Part shown: positions 49,619 through 63,745 of the stretch, piece after piece
How positions within the stretch are numbered: the stretch's first letter is position 1
Layout: each line of letters begins with the position of its first letter
Source of the DNA: Triplophysa rosa
Taxonomy: Eukaryota > Chordata > Actinopteri > Cypriniformes > Nemacheilidae
NCBI RefSeq assembly: GCF_024868665.1
Contig: NC_079890.1
Location: 5,750,500 to 5,814,499 of the forward strand
Length of the DNA stretch: 64,000 nt
Direction of reading: 5' to 3'
The notes under the pieces: model-generated
The model's database searches: none
What the model was told of the DNA's origin: nothing
What the model saw: only the letters and a program-made list of their open reading frames with translations
Program-made: the position numbers and the translations under genes

Positions 49619-49750
49619 GGGATAATCCACAGTAGCCGTGCGTTAAAGGTTTTAATGCACTTCGCAGAGGCAACCACTCTCCGCTTCGCGTCGGGTGGTT
49701 CTTGGCCTCCACGTCGTGCATTAAAACCCTTTAAGCTGTGGATTATCCCT
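49619..49750. repeat. foldback hairpin element
   Basis: Left arm GGGATAATCCACAG...TTTTAATGCAC and right arm GTGCATTAAAACCCTTTAAG and CTGTGGATTATCCCTT are inverted repeats around a loop with GGCAACCACTCTCCGCTTCG. It resembles an abundant fish MITE. Confidence 0.7.
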
Positions 49751-50360
49751 TACATAAGACACTTGTTCTTTGATTTGATTTATATTACATTAAAGTATAT
49801 TAAAGTGAAAAAAATCACACACTAAACAAATACATAGAGAGGGAGGAGTTTTAGCACACCAATCACAGCATAGAACACGCTGTTAGAGGTGCATGTCAGG
49901 AAACTGCGTAGGCTGCGCGTACTACACAGCCTATGGCGTGTCTACGGTTAGGTTTGACACAGAAGTATAAATTGGGTTCAAGAGTGCAGATTGTAATAAA
50001 TTATTATTATCATTTTTTTTGTATCGCTTACACATCTTGCTCTGCACCACGTGCTCTCGCAGTCCGGTTTCCTCCCGTCCCTGGCACCAATGAGCCACTT
50101 CGACACTGCCTTTTCTGCTTCTTTTCTGTAAGGGCATTTTTTTTCAAGCTCCCTGTGAAATGCATATAAACAAAGAGCATAATAGAGAGATTAAAATCCA
50201 TATTTGACCATTTGCTTTAAAGAAGCAGTTCTTGTTGTTTTCACAAAACAATGGTATCAAATAAAACACTGACATATGTCTTAATGTTTTCTTTTTTTTT
50301 CAACCATGAAAAGAGTCTGTAAACACTGTCACAATTCTCATCTACATCAGAAAACCACTT

Positions 50361-51612
50361 ACCCAGACAGCAAGCTAACAGGTACAAATCATTGAATCAA
50401 TGTTAAAAACTGTTGATTTGTCAGTGTTAATTGCATTGAATCAATATCACTTTTGCACCTGCAATTAATGTAGAAAAAAATATTGAAATTTCAACAAATC
50501 ACCGTTATTGTGATCAGTGTTTGCTTTAGTTGAGCTCTTGACTCTGGACTTTCATTAAATGAATTTTCTTTCAATGTTTGCAATGGTGTTTAATACAAAC
50601 ACTTAAACATCTATGAAGCTTAAAGACAGGGTATCCGATCTCTGATTGGGCTGTTGTAATTTGAAATTGTAAATGTGCTGTGCAATGCGAGCATTTCCTC
50701 GCTTCCCTTCCTGGGCAATGCCACTTACTGCTGATTGGCTACAAGTTTGTTGTTTGTTGTCTACATAAAGCGTTTTCAGATAATGGACACCCCGCCTTTA
50801 ATGAAATATATTTTAACACATGAGCATTGGCGGTTGCTTCTATAATATTAGTTCTGATAAATTGAAAAATCTGCTTCAGTAAAGTGGAGATTAAGCTTTT
50901 TGTACTGATGAAAATTGTGATGTTTGTAAAATCACTGCAAGAAAGTAAACAAAAAACTTTACTGACACACTTAGACATCAACACTCAACATACAAACCTC
51001 AACAATGGTGACAATCATCAACCAAATTCAGATAAACAGATCAACTGCAATGCATGCTGGGAATCATGGATGAGTGTTGTACTATGATGTTACCCAGCAT
51101 GCATTGCAGCATGAAGTTTTCTTTTGTTGATTGTCACCATTGTTGAGTTTCATACACTGATTATTCATGTCTAACTGATTCAGCAGTGTGACACTTTTAA
51201 AAATCATGTGTTCTGTTAGTCATCAATAACACTACTTTAATATCTTTAAACTGCATTATAACACAGTGTTCACATATTAATAACACAACATACTCAAGAG
51301 ACAGTTGAATGAATTCCTTGTGATGGAATCACCATCACTTTCTGATCCTACTGCATCATTGTCTACTTTGCCAAAACAAATGTGTTTGAACACAAATGGA
51401 CGGCTAATGAAGACATGACATTAAAACAAGAGTCAAGAGCTCAACTAAAGCAAACACTGATCACAAAAATGGTGGTTTGTTGAAATTTCAACATTTTTTC
51501 AACATTAATTGTGGGTGCGAAAGTTATATTGATTCAATGCAATTAACATTGACAAATCAACAGTTTTTAACATTGATTCAATGATTTTTAGCTTTTAGCT
51601 TGCTGTCTGGGT
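50361..51612. mobile_element. non-autonomous TIR transposon, 1.25 kb
   Basis: About 210-bp inverted terminal repeats starting ACCCAGACAGCAAGCTAA and ending TAGCTTGCTGTCTGGGT; shared words include AGTTGAGCTCTTGACTCT and its reverse. A second inner palindrome (51000-51145, CAATGGTGACAATCATCAAC paired with GTTGATTGTCACCATTG, and GCAATGCATGCTGGG with CCCAGCATGCATTGC) sits inside. No coding capacity. Confidence 0.8.
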
Positions 51613-51625
51613 ATTTACTAAAAAC

Positions 51626-52087
51626 AGTGGTGGGAAAAATGATTAGAACACTAGTATTTTCAGCAGCTAAAAATTGTTTAAAGTCAGTTTCTTTCTATCT
51701 TTTGCTGTAGTGTGTCAGTAGAAAATATCAGTTTACATTTACAAACATTAATTTACGTATTAATTGTAATAATTCAGTGAGATTTGTGCGCTTCACACAG
51801 AGATCTGATTTGATCATCATCCAGTCTGTCTGGAGTAACATGAAATAACAGCACAAACCGAGACAGAATAAATCCAGAAGATCTGTGGCAACGTCTCAAA
51901 AATGCTTAAAGAAACCAACCTGACAAAAATCTCACTGGATTATTACAATTAATGGCAAAATAAATGTTTGGAAAGGTAAACTGATATTTCCTACTGACAC
52001 ACTACAGCAAAAGATAGAAATAACTGACTTAAAACCATTTTTGAGCTGCTGAAAATACTAGTGTTTTAGTACTCCTTTCCCAACCCC
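51626..52087. mobile_element. non-autonomous TIR transposon, 0.46 kb
   Basis: About 120-bp inverted repeats: AACACTAGTATTTTCAGCAG, CTATCTTTTGCTGTAGTGTG and TCAGTAGAAAATATCAGTTT on the left, and their reverse complements on the right. It lies 13 bases after the 1.25-kb TIR element. Confidence 0.75.
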
Positions 52088-52443
52088 ACCCCCTTTCCTC
52101 GCTCCCACTACCGCTTCCTGTCATTACTCTGTCCTATCAAAATACAAGCAAAAATGTCAAAAATACATCTTTACAAAACTAAACAACAAAAAACTAATTG
52201 GAATATAATTTTTTAAAATGTTCTTATTATTATAATGCTCATTATATGTCATTTATAAATTTTGTATACAAATGTGTAAGAAGACTAATGATACAATTCA
52301 CATTAATCAGATTTTGTTTTAAATGTGTGCTGAAATAAATACAGGAAAAGATCGATTAGTGGCTTTTGAGACTCAATATCGAATCAACGTCATTAAAAAA
52401 AAAGATTAATCGAAAAATCGATTTTTTTTTTTTTGCCTAGCCC

Positions 52444-53028
52444 TAGTGTAAGTATATGTAACCACAGTGTAAGTACACATTGGTCCATAGTATCTACAGC
52501 TCTAATGTTTGTGTAACTACACACATGTAACAACCCTCAGAATGGTATGTGTAATTACAAATGTGTAACAGCACATTGGTAACAACACTTTTTGGTCATG
52601 AAAGTACAAATGTTAGGCTTTACATATAAATTGTGGTTGGTGTCCAGAATGTTACACTTTATATTGAGTTGACAGTTCATGAGGAGTTACCAGGTAAGTA
52701 CACTGGTATTACAGTGGTGCACCAACTCCAACTCCATCTCCAGATCCAACTCCTCCCTCTTTACATATCCCTAAACCTACTCATCTCCACCCCCTGCATC
52801 AAATTGTTCTAATTACTCTTATACATATTGTTGTTAAAAAATGTGGTTATATAATTCCTGTTACACGAGTATTTAGTGAAGTGAAAAAAGTGTTGTTACC
52901 AATGTCCTGTTAAACATTTGTACTTACACATACCATTTGGTTACATGTGTGTAGTTACAGAAATATTACAGCTGTAGATACTATGTACCAATGTGTACTT
53001 ACACTGTGGTTACATATACTTACACTAG
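52444..53028. mobile_element. palindromic TIR element, GTGTAAGTATATGTAACC type
   Basis: Left arm GTGTAAGTATATGTAACCAC, AGTACACATTGGTCCATAGT and right arm ACTATGTACCAATGTGTACT, GTGGTTACATATACTTACAC are inverted repeats of about 150 bases. It is bordered on the left by a hAT right end (CCTAGCCCTA) and on the right by a hAT left end (TAGGGCTGTGC). A second copy is at 59866-60440. Confidence 0.7.
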
Positions 53029-53136
53029 GGCTGTGCAAAAATATCGATACATGTAACTATTGCAATATTTTTTTTTTCGATAGTGATACCTCTACTATCG
53101 ATATATTTTTTTTAAATCATGTCATATACATACGGC
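53029..53136 (+). mobile_element. hAT left end, truncated copy
   Basis: TAGGGCTGTGCAAAAATATCG onward matches the left end of the complete element at 60441-61214 but stops matching at 53136. Confidence 0.7.
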
Positions 53137-53235
53137 ATTCTTACAAAGAGGGAGTAGACTCTTAATTGGTTAAAGAATGGCCAGTCATGTCGGAGCATCA
53201 TATTGTAAAGGATAGCAGATTAGGGCAAGTTTCAA

Positions 53236-53676
53236 CTATTTAGAGGCAGGTAATGGTTTACGACCGTGAACGGTTAATGGCTTGATTTCTTTCTGGAGTG
53301 CGGCATGTAATGTATAGATGTGTGGTAAATGTCGTTGAGGTATAATATCTATATTGGTTAGATTGGCTCTGTGAGATATAATCAAGTCTAGTGTATGATT
53401 AAATCGATGAGTGGGTCCATTGATGTGTTGTGTTACTCCAAAAGAGTGTAATAGCTCTGTAAACACAGCTGCTAATGCATCATTAGCACTATCTACGTGG
53501 ATATTAAAGTCTCCGACAATCAGTACTTTATCAACGTTAACCCATAGGTCTGATAAGAAGTCCGCGAACTCTTTCAGAAAATCAGTGTAGGGCCCAGGGG
53601 GTCTATACACAGTAGCCAATGTAAGAGAAAGCAATGGTTTTTTACTTTTGTTTGGAACATAAAATATAATATGCAT
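53236..53676 (-). pseudogene. LINE endonuclease fragment
   Basis: 146-codon minus-strand open frame from the apurinic-like endonuclease of a non-LTR retrotransposon. It shows ATVYRPPGPYTDFLKEFADF, then VLIVGDFNIHVDSAND (the GDFN box with catalytic Asp/Asn), then GPTHRFNHTLDLIISHR. The SDH box expected near the end is changed, and no RT follows in frame, so this is a 5'/internal fragment. The clade (L2, Rex/Babar or similar) is not resolved. Confidence 0.85.
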
Positions 53677-53679
53677 GAT

Positions 53680-56600
53680 AGTGTATTAATATTGTACAAT
53701 ACTGTATTAAGCATATTAATATCATGCAACTTTATTAATATAAATACATATAATACATATAATATTAATATGAACTTGTACAAAAGAACTCACTCATAGC
53801 AACAGATTATTTCACAAAATAAGAGAATTTTGAATAATAGAGTTCATAGTACACTGCCGTGGACATTTTTCCACTCCAAAAATCATAAGTGTGATCCAGG
53901 TTTATCAGGAGTGTTTTTTTTTAGTTTAAAAAAGTTAAAAACATTTGGGATTCAATGTGCTACACAAACAGTCTAGACAGAACTGTTTCCCAATCTGAAG
54001 GAGGTGTCAAAATGAAGGATTATTAACTGGTATCAAAGAACATCACTATAAAAATGTGTGCAAAGTTTTTTTTTTATTAAATGTGACGAAACATTGACAT
54101 TTTTAAATGTACGACTAACTTCAACCTGAATATCTCGTCAGACATTGGTCTAAAATATCAGGTGTGTGAGATATTTAAGGGTTTAAAGAAAATTATCACT
54201 TGTGTAATGCTGTACGATTTGATCATAAATCATTCTAACAAAACCACATTTCTCAGCTTTAAATGGAGCTGCTAAATAAGGACAAAATGGGAAAAAAATC
54301 TTTAAAGCTGCTTTGAAACAAAGTGCATTGGAATGTATTACTGTATATAAACACGATTGAACTGAATTATTCTGTATTGATCAGACGTTTATAGATCTGT
54401 GCTCCACTGCTAGACAACCAAAACACAACTTCACATGAAAAAGGAAAATAGTTATAGGGAGATGATGTATATTTGTATGCAAAACCCGGAAGCGAGTTAG
54501 CATTTCAGGACTTCCGCTTCCATCGTTCCAAAGTCTATGGGTTTTTTGAATGGGTTTTTGGTAAATCGCCCGAAATAAGGTCTGTGGTAAACAAAACCTC
54601 TAAATATTTTCACGTTTTATTCTATGACATTAAACACACCAATTATAACCCGCTTGTTTGTTTGTTGCCTTATTGTGTCTTAAAAATGTTGCTAAAGTTG
54701 CAAAAAACGACTACTTCCTTTGGCGGGGACGTTAGACGTCAGACATCATTGCCCATATAAAGCTTGCAAATAATGCAACATGGGCACAAATCTCTGAAAA
54801 CGTAGATGCGGAATAATTACTTACCATGGAACACGTTTTTAATAAAGTTTGAAATAGTTGTCGGAGGCGACTATCGAGCGACCTTAAGTGTAGTCTGTTT
54901 ATAGCAACGTGTTAGCTTTTTACTTCTGCCGATTGTATTTCGGCTTCAAAGGTAACAAATGTTGTGTTAATTTGTAAAGATTGTCTTGATAAACAAAACA
55001 TGTAAACATCATAAACCTTTGTTAATCACAGAGCAAATTTTTTGGGGGAAGAATGCATAGGCTTTCGGTCGATTGAACCGGGTTAGCCTACAAAAATTCT
55101 GTACGTCATCTCTGATCCTCTCTATTAGAGAACTACAACTGCAAATTATACCCGGAATTTTCTTGTGTCGTTTTAAGCATTATTCTCTCTCTCTTTCTGA
55201 ATCACTGTATTTCATTTGAATCAGTATGAAGGATGTCATACCTCTGCATAACATCGCATAAAGCTCTTTGTCTCAGAATGTTTAGCAGTGGTGCACTGCA
55301 GATCTTTCTGTGTTTCATGGTTGTTGCTCTGGAGAGGAGTGCAACGAGCTCTTTTAATGTCATGCAGTTCACAAACAGACAGGCTGTTGACAGCTCTCAC
55401 GCTATTTACATGCACAGCTGTGAGCTGTCAGTCAAAATCACCTGAAGTGATGTTTTCACAGGTACATCATATCCATCATCTACACATTTATGTCGGAGCC
55501 TCAAACGCACGGTCATACAAAAACTGCATATATTATATACATACATACAAAATAGTTTTAATGATAGCTAAATGTTTATATAATTTTAAAATAAGTTTAG
55601 ATTTTCTGAATTTCTAGGTATGGGTTTAGTAAAATTATAATCTTTGTTTCATTCTGTGATCTACTAACAATATTTCTCCCAAATGTCAAATAAAAATATT
55701 GTTTTTATATGCATTTATTTGCAGAAAATGAAAACTAGAGAAAAATGTCATAATAACAGAAAACATGCTGTGTACAGTATTTTTTCAGACCTCAAATTAT
55801 GAAAAGAAAACAAGCTCATATTCACTTTTAAGCAATACATCAGTAATATTTTTGAAGTGATAAGCACAGTTTTCATGTGTCTTGTCATGCTGTCAGTCTT
55901 TCACATTGCTGTTGGGTGACTTTATTTCACTCCTAAGGTTTGATTTTGTTCAAATTCAAATTCAATACAATACAGTATATTAATCTATTCATTTCCACTG
56001 CTGTTTATATATTTTAAATGCACTGTATAAAAGCCAAACCTGTATACATGTGTATACTATATAAATACAGAGAGAAAGAGAAATTAACTCATCTTAACGT
56101 TTACAAATTTACTGTAAAGTCTTTCCAAATCCATTCATACTGATACTTGCCAATTGGTCCTTTAGCGCAGAAGGAAAGATCCCTTTGTTACTGCTGGCTG
56201 AGATGAAGCCTGGAAAACACTAATGAATATTTAACGTTTATCTGCAGGGCTTCGTAATCTTTAAAAGGCAGCGTGCACCAACGCCCCCCCTCCTCAGGGG
56301 ACAAAAACAGGAAACAGATCAGTCGGAAGAAATCATCATCACAGATTAGCATACCGTCTTTGACTTCCCAATGACACAAACTATATTTGTCCCATACAGA
56401 CATGTACACAGAGCTAATGCATAGATTGTCAATGTGCCTGGAGCTGTTATGTGCACAGGGTTGGGTTTTAACAGCTGGACCGTGATGACAGACGTGAGAA
56501 AAATGTGTGTCGTTATCTCAGGTCCCTATTATGCTCGTTGGGCGCAGGGGACCGCTATCTGTAAAAACACCCCTGAATGCATGACATTTGGGCGCGTGGA

Positions 56601-56984
56601 CGTCTACGGAGATGAAATGATCATTATGGAAGAAATATATGTATAAGGATATCTTCATATTAAAAAAAATCTATCAGATGACACTGAGGGTCGTTGCTAG
56701 GGCATTGCTATGAGGTTGCAAAGGTTTTTGCCTTGTGGTTGATAGGGGTTCTGTGATTCTGTTTTATATTCTGATCCTAAAATACGACTTGTTTATGATA
56801 TGTTCTTATTTTTTTAGAATATATATTTATATATTTTACAGTTTATTTATTGATTATATGAAATAATTAAAGTTGATTTTATGCACCTTTTTCAATTCAC
56901 ACTTTTTAAGCTTTTATTCTGACGTAATATTTTAGAAAATGAAATAATCGATTATTTTCTTTCTTTTCTGTCCGTGTCTTTCAG
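53680..56984. other. DNA upstream of mapk10, no supported exon
   Basis: AT-rich, including a CGCTTCCATCGTTCCAAAG stretch at about 54500 of repeat-like character. No coding exon is supported. Non-coding 5' exons of mapk10 may lie here but cannot be recognised from sequence alone. Confidence 0.4.
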
Positions 56985-56990
56985 GTATTT

Positions 56991-59062
<2,072 letters not shown>

Positions 59063-59264
59063 TGAGTACCCATGATGCTTTGCTCTTGTTTCGCTGTAAA
59101 TGAGGCTTGTGCTTGCAACGGGGATATATGCATTTGTATATCTAAACCATTACAGTGAAAATGGCAAGGAGATTTGCACATGTCTCTCTTTTGACAGTTC
59201 AGCTCCAATGACCCGTAGGCTGATCGCTCTTTCTCCCATGGGATTGTGGGAATTCTAGATGAAG

Positions 59265-59536
59265 GTTCCTTTAAAGGGAATAGTAGGAAAAAATACAATA
59301 GTAGTCAAAAGTGCCCCAGAACTGTTTGCTGTCCTACATTCTTCAAAATGTCTTCTATTGTGTTCAAGAGAACAAAAAAAAGATGTTTTTCCTACAATGG
59401 TAGTCAATGGGGGGCAAGATCTCTTTGGTTACAAGCATCCTTCCAAATATCTTTCTCTGTGTTCATCAGAACAAAGACATTTATACAGATTTGGAACAAC
59501 TCGAAGGTGAGTAAATGATGACAGAATTTTCATTTT
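59265..59536. mobile_element. foldback MITE, truncated at N joint
   Basis: Right-hand body of the same MITE family (TTCATCAGAACAAAGACATT; AATGATGACAGAATTTTCAT) that stops at the single N before its GGGTGAACTATCC end. The left end is also degraded. Confidence 0.7.
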
Positions 59537-59537
59537 N

Positions 59538-60551
59538 TGTCATTACTCTGTCCTATCAAAATACAAGCAAAAATGTCAAAAATACATCTTTACAAAACTA
59601 AACAACAAAAAACTAATTGGAATATAATTTTTTAAAATGTTCTTATTATTATAATGCTCATTATATGTCATTTATAAATTTTGTATACAAATGTGTAAGA
59701 AGACTAATGATACAATTCACATTAATCAGATTTTGTTTTAAATGTGTGCTGAAATAAATACAGGAAAAGATCGATTAGTGGCTTTTGAGACTCAATATCG
59801 AATCAACGTCATTAAAAAAAATGATTAATCGAAAAATCGATTTTGGGGTTTTTTTGCCTAGCCCTAGTGTAAGTATATGTAACCACAGTGTAAGTACACA
59901 TTGGTCCATAGTATCTACAGCTCTAATGTTTGTGTAACTACACACATGTAACAACCCTCAGAATGGTATGTGTAATTACAAATGTGTAACAGCACATTGG
60001 TAACAACACTTTTTGGTCATGAAAGTACAAATGTTAGGCTTTACATATAAATTGTGGTTGGTGTCCAGAATGTTACACTTTATATTGAGTTGACAGTTCA
60101 TGAGGAGTTACCAGGTAAGTACACTGGTATTACAGTGGTGCACCAACTCCACCTCCAGATCCAACTCCTCCCTCTTTACATATCCCTAAACCTACTCATC
60201 TCCACCCCCTGCATCAAATTGTTCTAATTACTCTTATACATATTGTTGTTAAAAAATGTGGTTATATAATTCCTGTTACACGAGTATTTAGTGAAGTGAA
60301 AAAAGTGTTGTTACCAATGTCCTGTTAAACATTTGTACTTACACATACCATTTGGTTACATGTGTGTAGTTACAGAAATATTACAGCTGTAGATACTATG
60401 TACCAATGTGTACTTACACTGTGGTTACATATACTTACACTAGGGCTGTGCAAAAATATCGATACATGTAACTATTGCAATATTTTTTTTTTCGATAGTG
60501 ATACCTCTACTATCGATATATTTTTTTTAAATCATGTCATATACATACGGC
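59538..60551. repeat. second copy of the 52119-53136 block
   Basis: Starts immediately after N 59537 with TGTCATTACTCTGTCC and follows the first copy to CATACGGC. It holds the palindromic TIR element (59866-60440) and continues into the complete hAT element. Confidence 0.9.
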
Positions 60552-61214
60552 CAAAAGTGAGTGGTGGCTAGCATGGCGAAAAACATAAGAACGCTTGGAG
60601 CTCTCAGAGCTGATGTGTGGGTGTGCTTTGGTTTTCAAAAGAAGTCATGGAGTAATGAGTTATATAAAATAATGCTGTTTGTAAGCTACAAGTCATGTCA
60701 TGACACAAGTCACTTGACTACTGCAGTGCATTAGACAAAAAGTTTATTAAGAAAAGTAACAATGACATTTATTGTGCATTCACGGATGTGACACCAGCGC
60801 ATTTACAGCGCGGATGAAGCAGGGGTTTTATACTGCCCATGTTCAGTGTTTTAACTGTAATGCACCACAACAGCCAAGTGACTTGTGTGAGCCGCCTTAT
60901 TCCCCTGTGATACCCACTTGAGGGGCACAATCAACAGTTTGAGAAGCCAAACCTCTGATCTAAAGGTCCATGCATCGCACATCATGGCCGCTCTGCAGAG
61001 GTAAGGGATGTTTTTACACTTATCCTTACAGAAAACCCCCGCTGGTGCACAGCATGTTCTATTTCTAACTCTACTTTTTACATTTTCTATTTAAAGTATT
61101 GCAATATATCACAAATGTGTATCGTATCGAAATACATAGCAATATATTGTATCGTGACCCATCTATCGTGAAATGTATCGTATCGGAAGAGACACTTGCC
61201 AATACACAGCCCTA
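60441..61214. mobile_element. hAT-type MITE with 8-bp target duplication
   Basis: Termini TAGGGCTGTGCAAAAATATCG and CCAATACACAGCCCTA are inverted; the flanking duplication ACTTACAC is exact (60433-60440 and 61215-61222). Inside are TATCGATA-rich ends and no transposase. It is inserted at the right end of the palindromic TIR element. Confidence 0.9.
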
Positions 61215-61469
61215 ACTTACACTGTGGTTACATACTGCAGATAGAACTATAAAGTGTACAGTGTGCTGGGGTGTCCTAACGAAAAACAAGGTAATTAGAA
61301 GCATCCAATTGATGCTGCAATACATTTCAGAAACCCAAGCATTGTTTCATTTATTTATTTATTCATTCATTTATTTATTAGATATTATTTATTATAATGA
61401 TCTTGCTTCGTCTATAAACACCATGCACTGTGCTGTGTTTTACCTTTCTGTGTTTTTCTTATTTGCTCC

Positions 61470-61546
61470 TGTAAAGCTGCTTTGGAACAATGCATATTGT
61501 GAAAAGCGCTATATAAATAAAATTGAATTGAATTGAATTGAATTTC
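61470..61546 (+). mobile_element. LINE 3' tail with TTGAA microsatellite
   Basis: GCTGCTTTGGAACAATGCAT, then AAAGCGCTATATAAATAAA followed by five ATTGA-type units, is the usual 3' end of L2-like fish LINEs and their SINE partners. The upstream extent is unclear. Confidence 0.65.
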
Positions 61547-62079
61547 AGGTATGCTGTCCCAAATGTGGTGTGCACAGCCATTCGAGATGCCAGCGAACAC
61601 CTTGTGGCATCTGTGTGATCTGCAGTCGTAAGTTATTTCAATTCTAAGAACAAGCAGCTATTCAACACTGTGCACCGATGAAAATAGCAAGTAGTTCAAA
61701 CTGCAATGAATAACAGAATGGAACATAAACGTTTAGATTGTTGTATTTCAAAGTAAATTTGCAGTTCTTAAAATGTATATTTTAAATCAGGGTTTCTGTG
61801 CATGTTAATGACATGCCACACCTGTGTGTGGCTTAACAGTATACAGTAGTATACAATATGCAATATATATATATACATACAATATATTCCAACTACTGAA
61901 TGTGTCTGCCTCTGTATACAGAGACTACCTGTTGTGTTTAACCAGAAAACACTGCACATGAGGCTGTTTATCTTTTTTGGAATACCATCACCTAAGAGTG
62001 TGAAAACTAAAAACATTAGAAAAGAAATGATTGCTGTCATTAAAAACGTTCCCTCTTTAAAATGCAATGAGAAAAGGTA

Positions 62080-63027
62080 TAAAGGAACAGTTCACCCACA
62101 AATGAAAATTCTGTCTTCATTTACTCACCCTCAAGATGTTCCAATTCTGTCTAAATTTCTTTTTTTGTTCTTGACCACCATTGACTACCATAGTAGGACA
62201 AATTACTTAAAGTGCACGTAACCTTGGTATTGTAAGTGTCCTAATAAGGTATTTTAGTCCCCAAAAACATGCTTAAATGCATCAAAGGTCAAAAAACGCT
62301 GCCATTTTCTCAAAATATGCATTTATTATCTCCGTATTTCTCAAAGATCCCTAAATGGTTCATTCAAATCAGTTCAAACTTTCCACTTCTCTAAACCCCT
62401 CTCTACTGCGAGCCCACTGTGCTCCAATTGGTCAGCAGGCTTACTGAGTTGTGATTGGTCTTTTTGCATACACTGCGTCAGAGCCGCATGTCTGAAATGA
62501 CTACCGGAAGTGTTTGTGGGCAGGTCAGATCGTTTCTGTTTGGTGGGCAGGCAGGGATCATAGAAATGTGTTCATTCGTGACATAGAGAAGTTACACAAA
62601 AGATTTGAAACCAAAACGACTTGTTCGGGCGGTTCGAAGTCGACTTTCTATTTTGAGAGACAATACCTTCATTTATCACAGACTATTTTGATTAACAACT
62701 TTGCAGATCGTTAACATTGAAGGAAAGCTACGTTACACACTGCAATACTGTCGATTTTAGGATATCTAACATGCATTTTAAAAATGTTCTTCTGTTGAAC
62801 ACAAAATAAAATATTTTGAAGAATGTAGAACAGCAAACAGTTCAGGGGCACTTTTAACCATTGTCATTTTTCCTACTATGGTAGTCAATGGTGACCCAGA
62901 ACTGTTTGGTTATAAGCATTCTTCCCAATATCTTTCTCTGTGTTCATCAGAACAAAGACATTTATACTGAGCTCGAGGGTGTGTAAATGATGACAGAATT
63001 TTCATTTCTGGGTAAACTATCCCTTTA
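62080..63027. mobile_element. foldback MITE split by a TTAA-flanked insertion
   Basis: Left end TAAAGGAACAGTTCACCC and right end GGGTAAACTATCCCTTTAA belong to the MITE family at 11652 and 57404. The copy is about 950 bases long instead of about 330 because of the insertion at 62207-62781. Confidence 0.8.
62207..62781. mobile_element. insertion with TTAA borders, piggyBac-like
   Basis: TTAA at 62207-62210 and again at 62778-62781 bound about 570 bases foreign to the MITE. Inner ends AGTGCACGTAA and, in reverse, AATGCATGTTA match at 8 of 11 positions. TTAA duplications are characteristic of piggyBac-type elements. No transposase is present. Confidence 0.5.
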
Positions 63028-63054
63028 ATACACTTTTACAATGAGTGCATAATT

Positions 63055-63745
63055 TGCAAGTTTAAAGTAAGAAATACTTTATTTTCAGGCATGCATAATT
63101 ATTAGTTATTATAAAACAGTTATTTTCTCAAATCTGATTGGCAATGGAAGAACAAGAAACAAGACAAAAAACAATGGAAGTGCTGCAGTGTAATGGGAAT
63201 AACGCATCATTCACACACACGTTCTGCTTCATTATTTCTCACTAATAACTTCACTGAAGCAACACAGCGCACATTTAAAAGACGTAGTACCCCAGTTCCT
63301 TTAAAAACCTGAGTGTTTTAAAAGAGTGTAAAGACACTCCTACTCCAGAGATATTGCATTATTATTATTGCTCTTTTAAAAATACTTAAAAAAGTAAAAC
63401 AAAACATTTAATATACACTGAAGTAAAGAAAATATCAAATGCGCATTATAAGGCATGCAATACTAGAAATTGCAACATTGAGGCATGACCAATGGGGAAA
63501 CAATATGCTCTTTGGGTCAGCAGTTTGTCAAAAACAGGAAAAGAAGATCCAGTTTAACTGCAAAAGAATTGTTGACCCAAATGAGCATTTTGCGTTCCCA
63601 TTGGTCACGCCTCAGTGTTGCAATTTCTAATATTTCATTAGCATAATTTTTTTATTTAAAATATTTTACTCATTATACCTGTAAAAGAAAGCCTGCTCAA
63701 CAATTATGCATGCCTGAATATAAAGCAGCTTTCACTTCAAGCCTT
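63055..63745. mobile_element. TIR element containing a long hairpin
   Basis: Outer inverted repeats of about 50 bases, centred on CAGGCATGCATAATT (63086) and CAATTATGCATGCCTG (63701). Inside is the long hairpin at 63459-63634. No coding capacity. Confidence 0.65.
63459..63634. repeat. long hairpin, about 68-bp arms
   Basis: Arm 63459-63526 (ACTAGAAATTGCAACATTGA, GGCATGACCAATGGG) pairs with 63565-63634 (CCATTGGTCACGCCTC, GTTGCAATTTCTAATATT) with few mismatches and a loop of about 38 bases. Confidence 0.85.

Larger units (their letters stand above)
52119..53136. repeat. 1-kb block duplicated at 59538-60551
   Basis: Near-identical to 59538-60551, differing by a few small indels (for example a 6-base deletion in the CTCCAACTCC run). 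The second copy begins exactly after the single N at 59537, so at least one copy may be an assembly product. The block holds a hAT right end and a palindromic TIR element. Confidence 0.9.

Noticed and set aside
49509..49721. Minus-strand 70-codon frame across the hairpin element
   Set aside because: Mostly MITE sequence; no domain.
52947..53165. 72-codon frame repeated at 60362
   Set aside because: Duplicated because it lies in the repeated TIR/hAT block; no protein features.
56188..56646. Frames upstream of mapk10 as possible exons
   Set aside because: No splice support and no recognisable protein; kept as unassigned.
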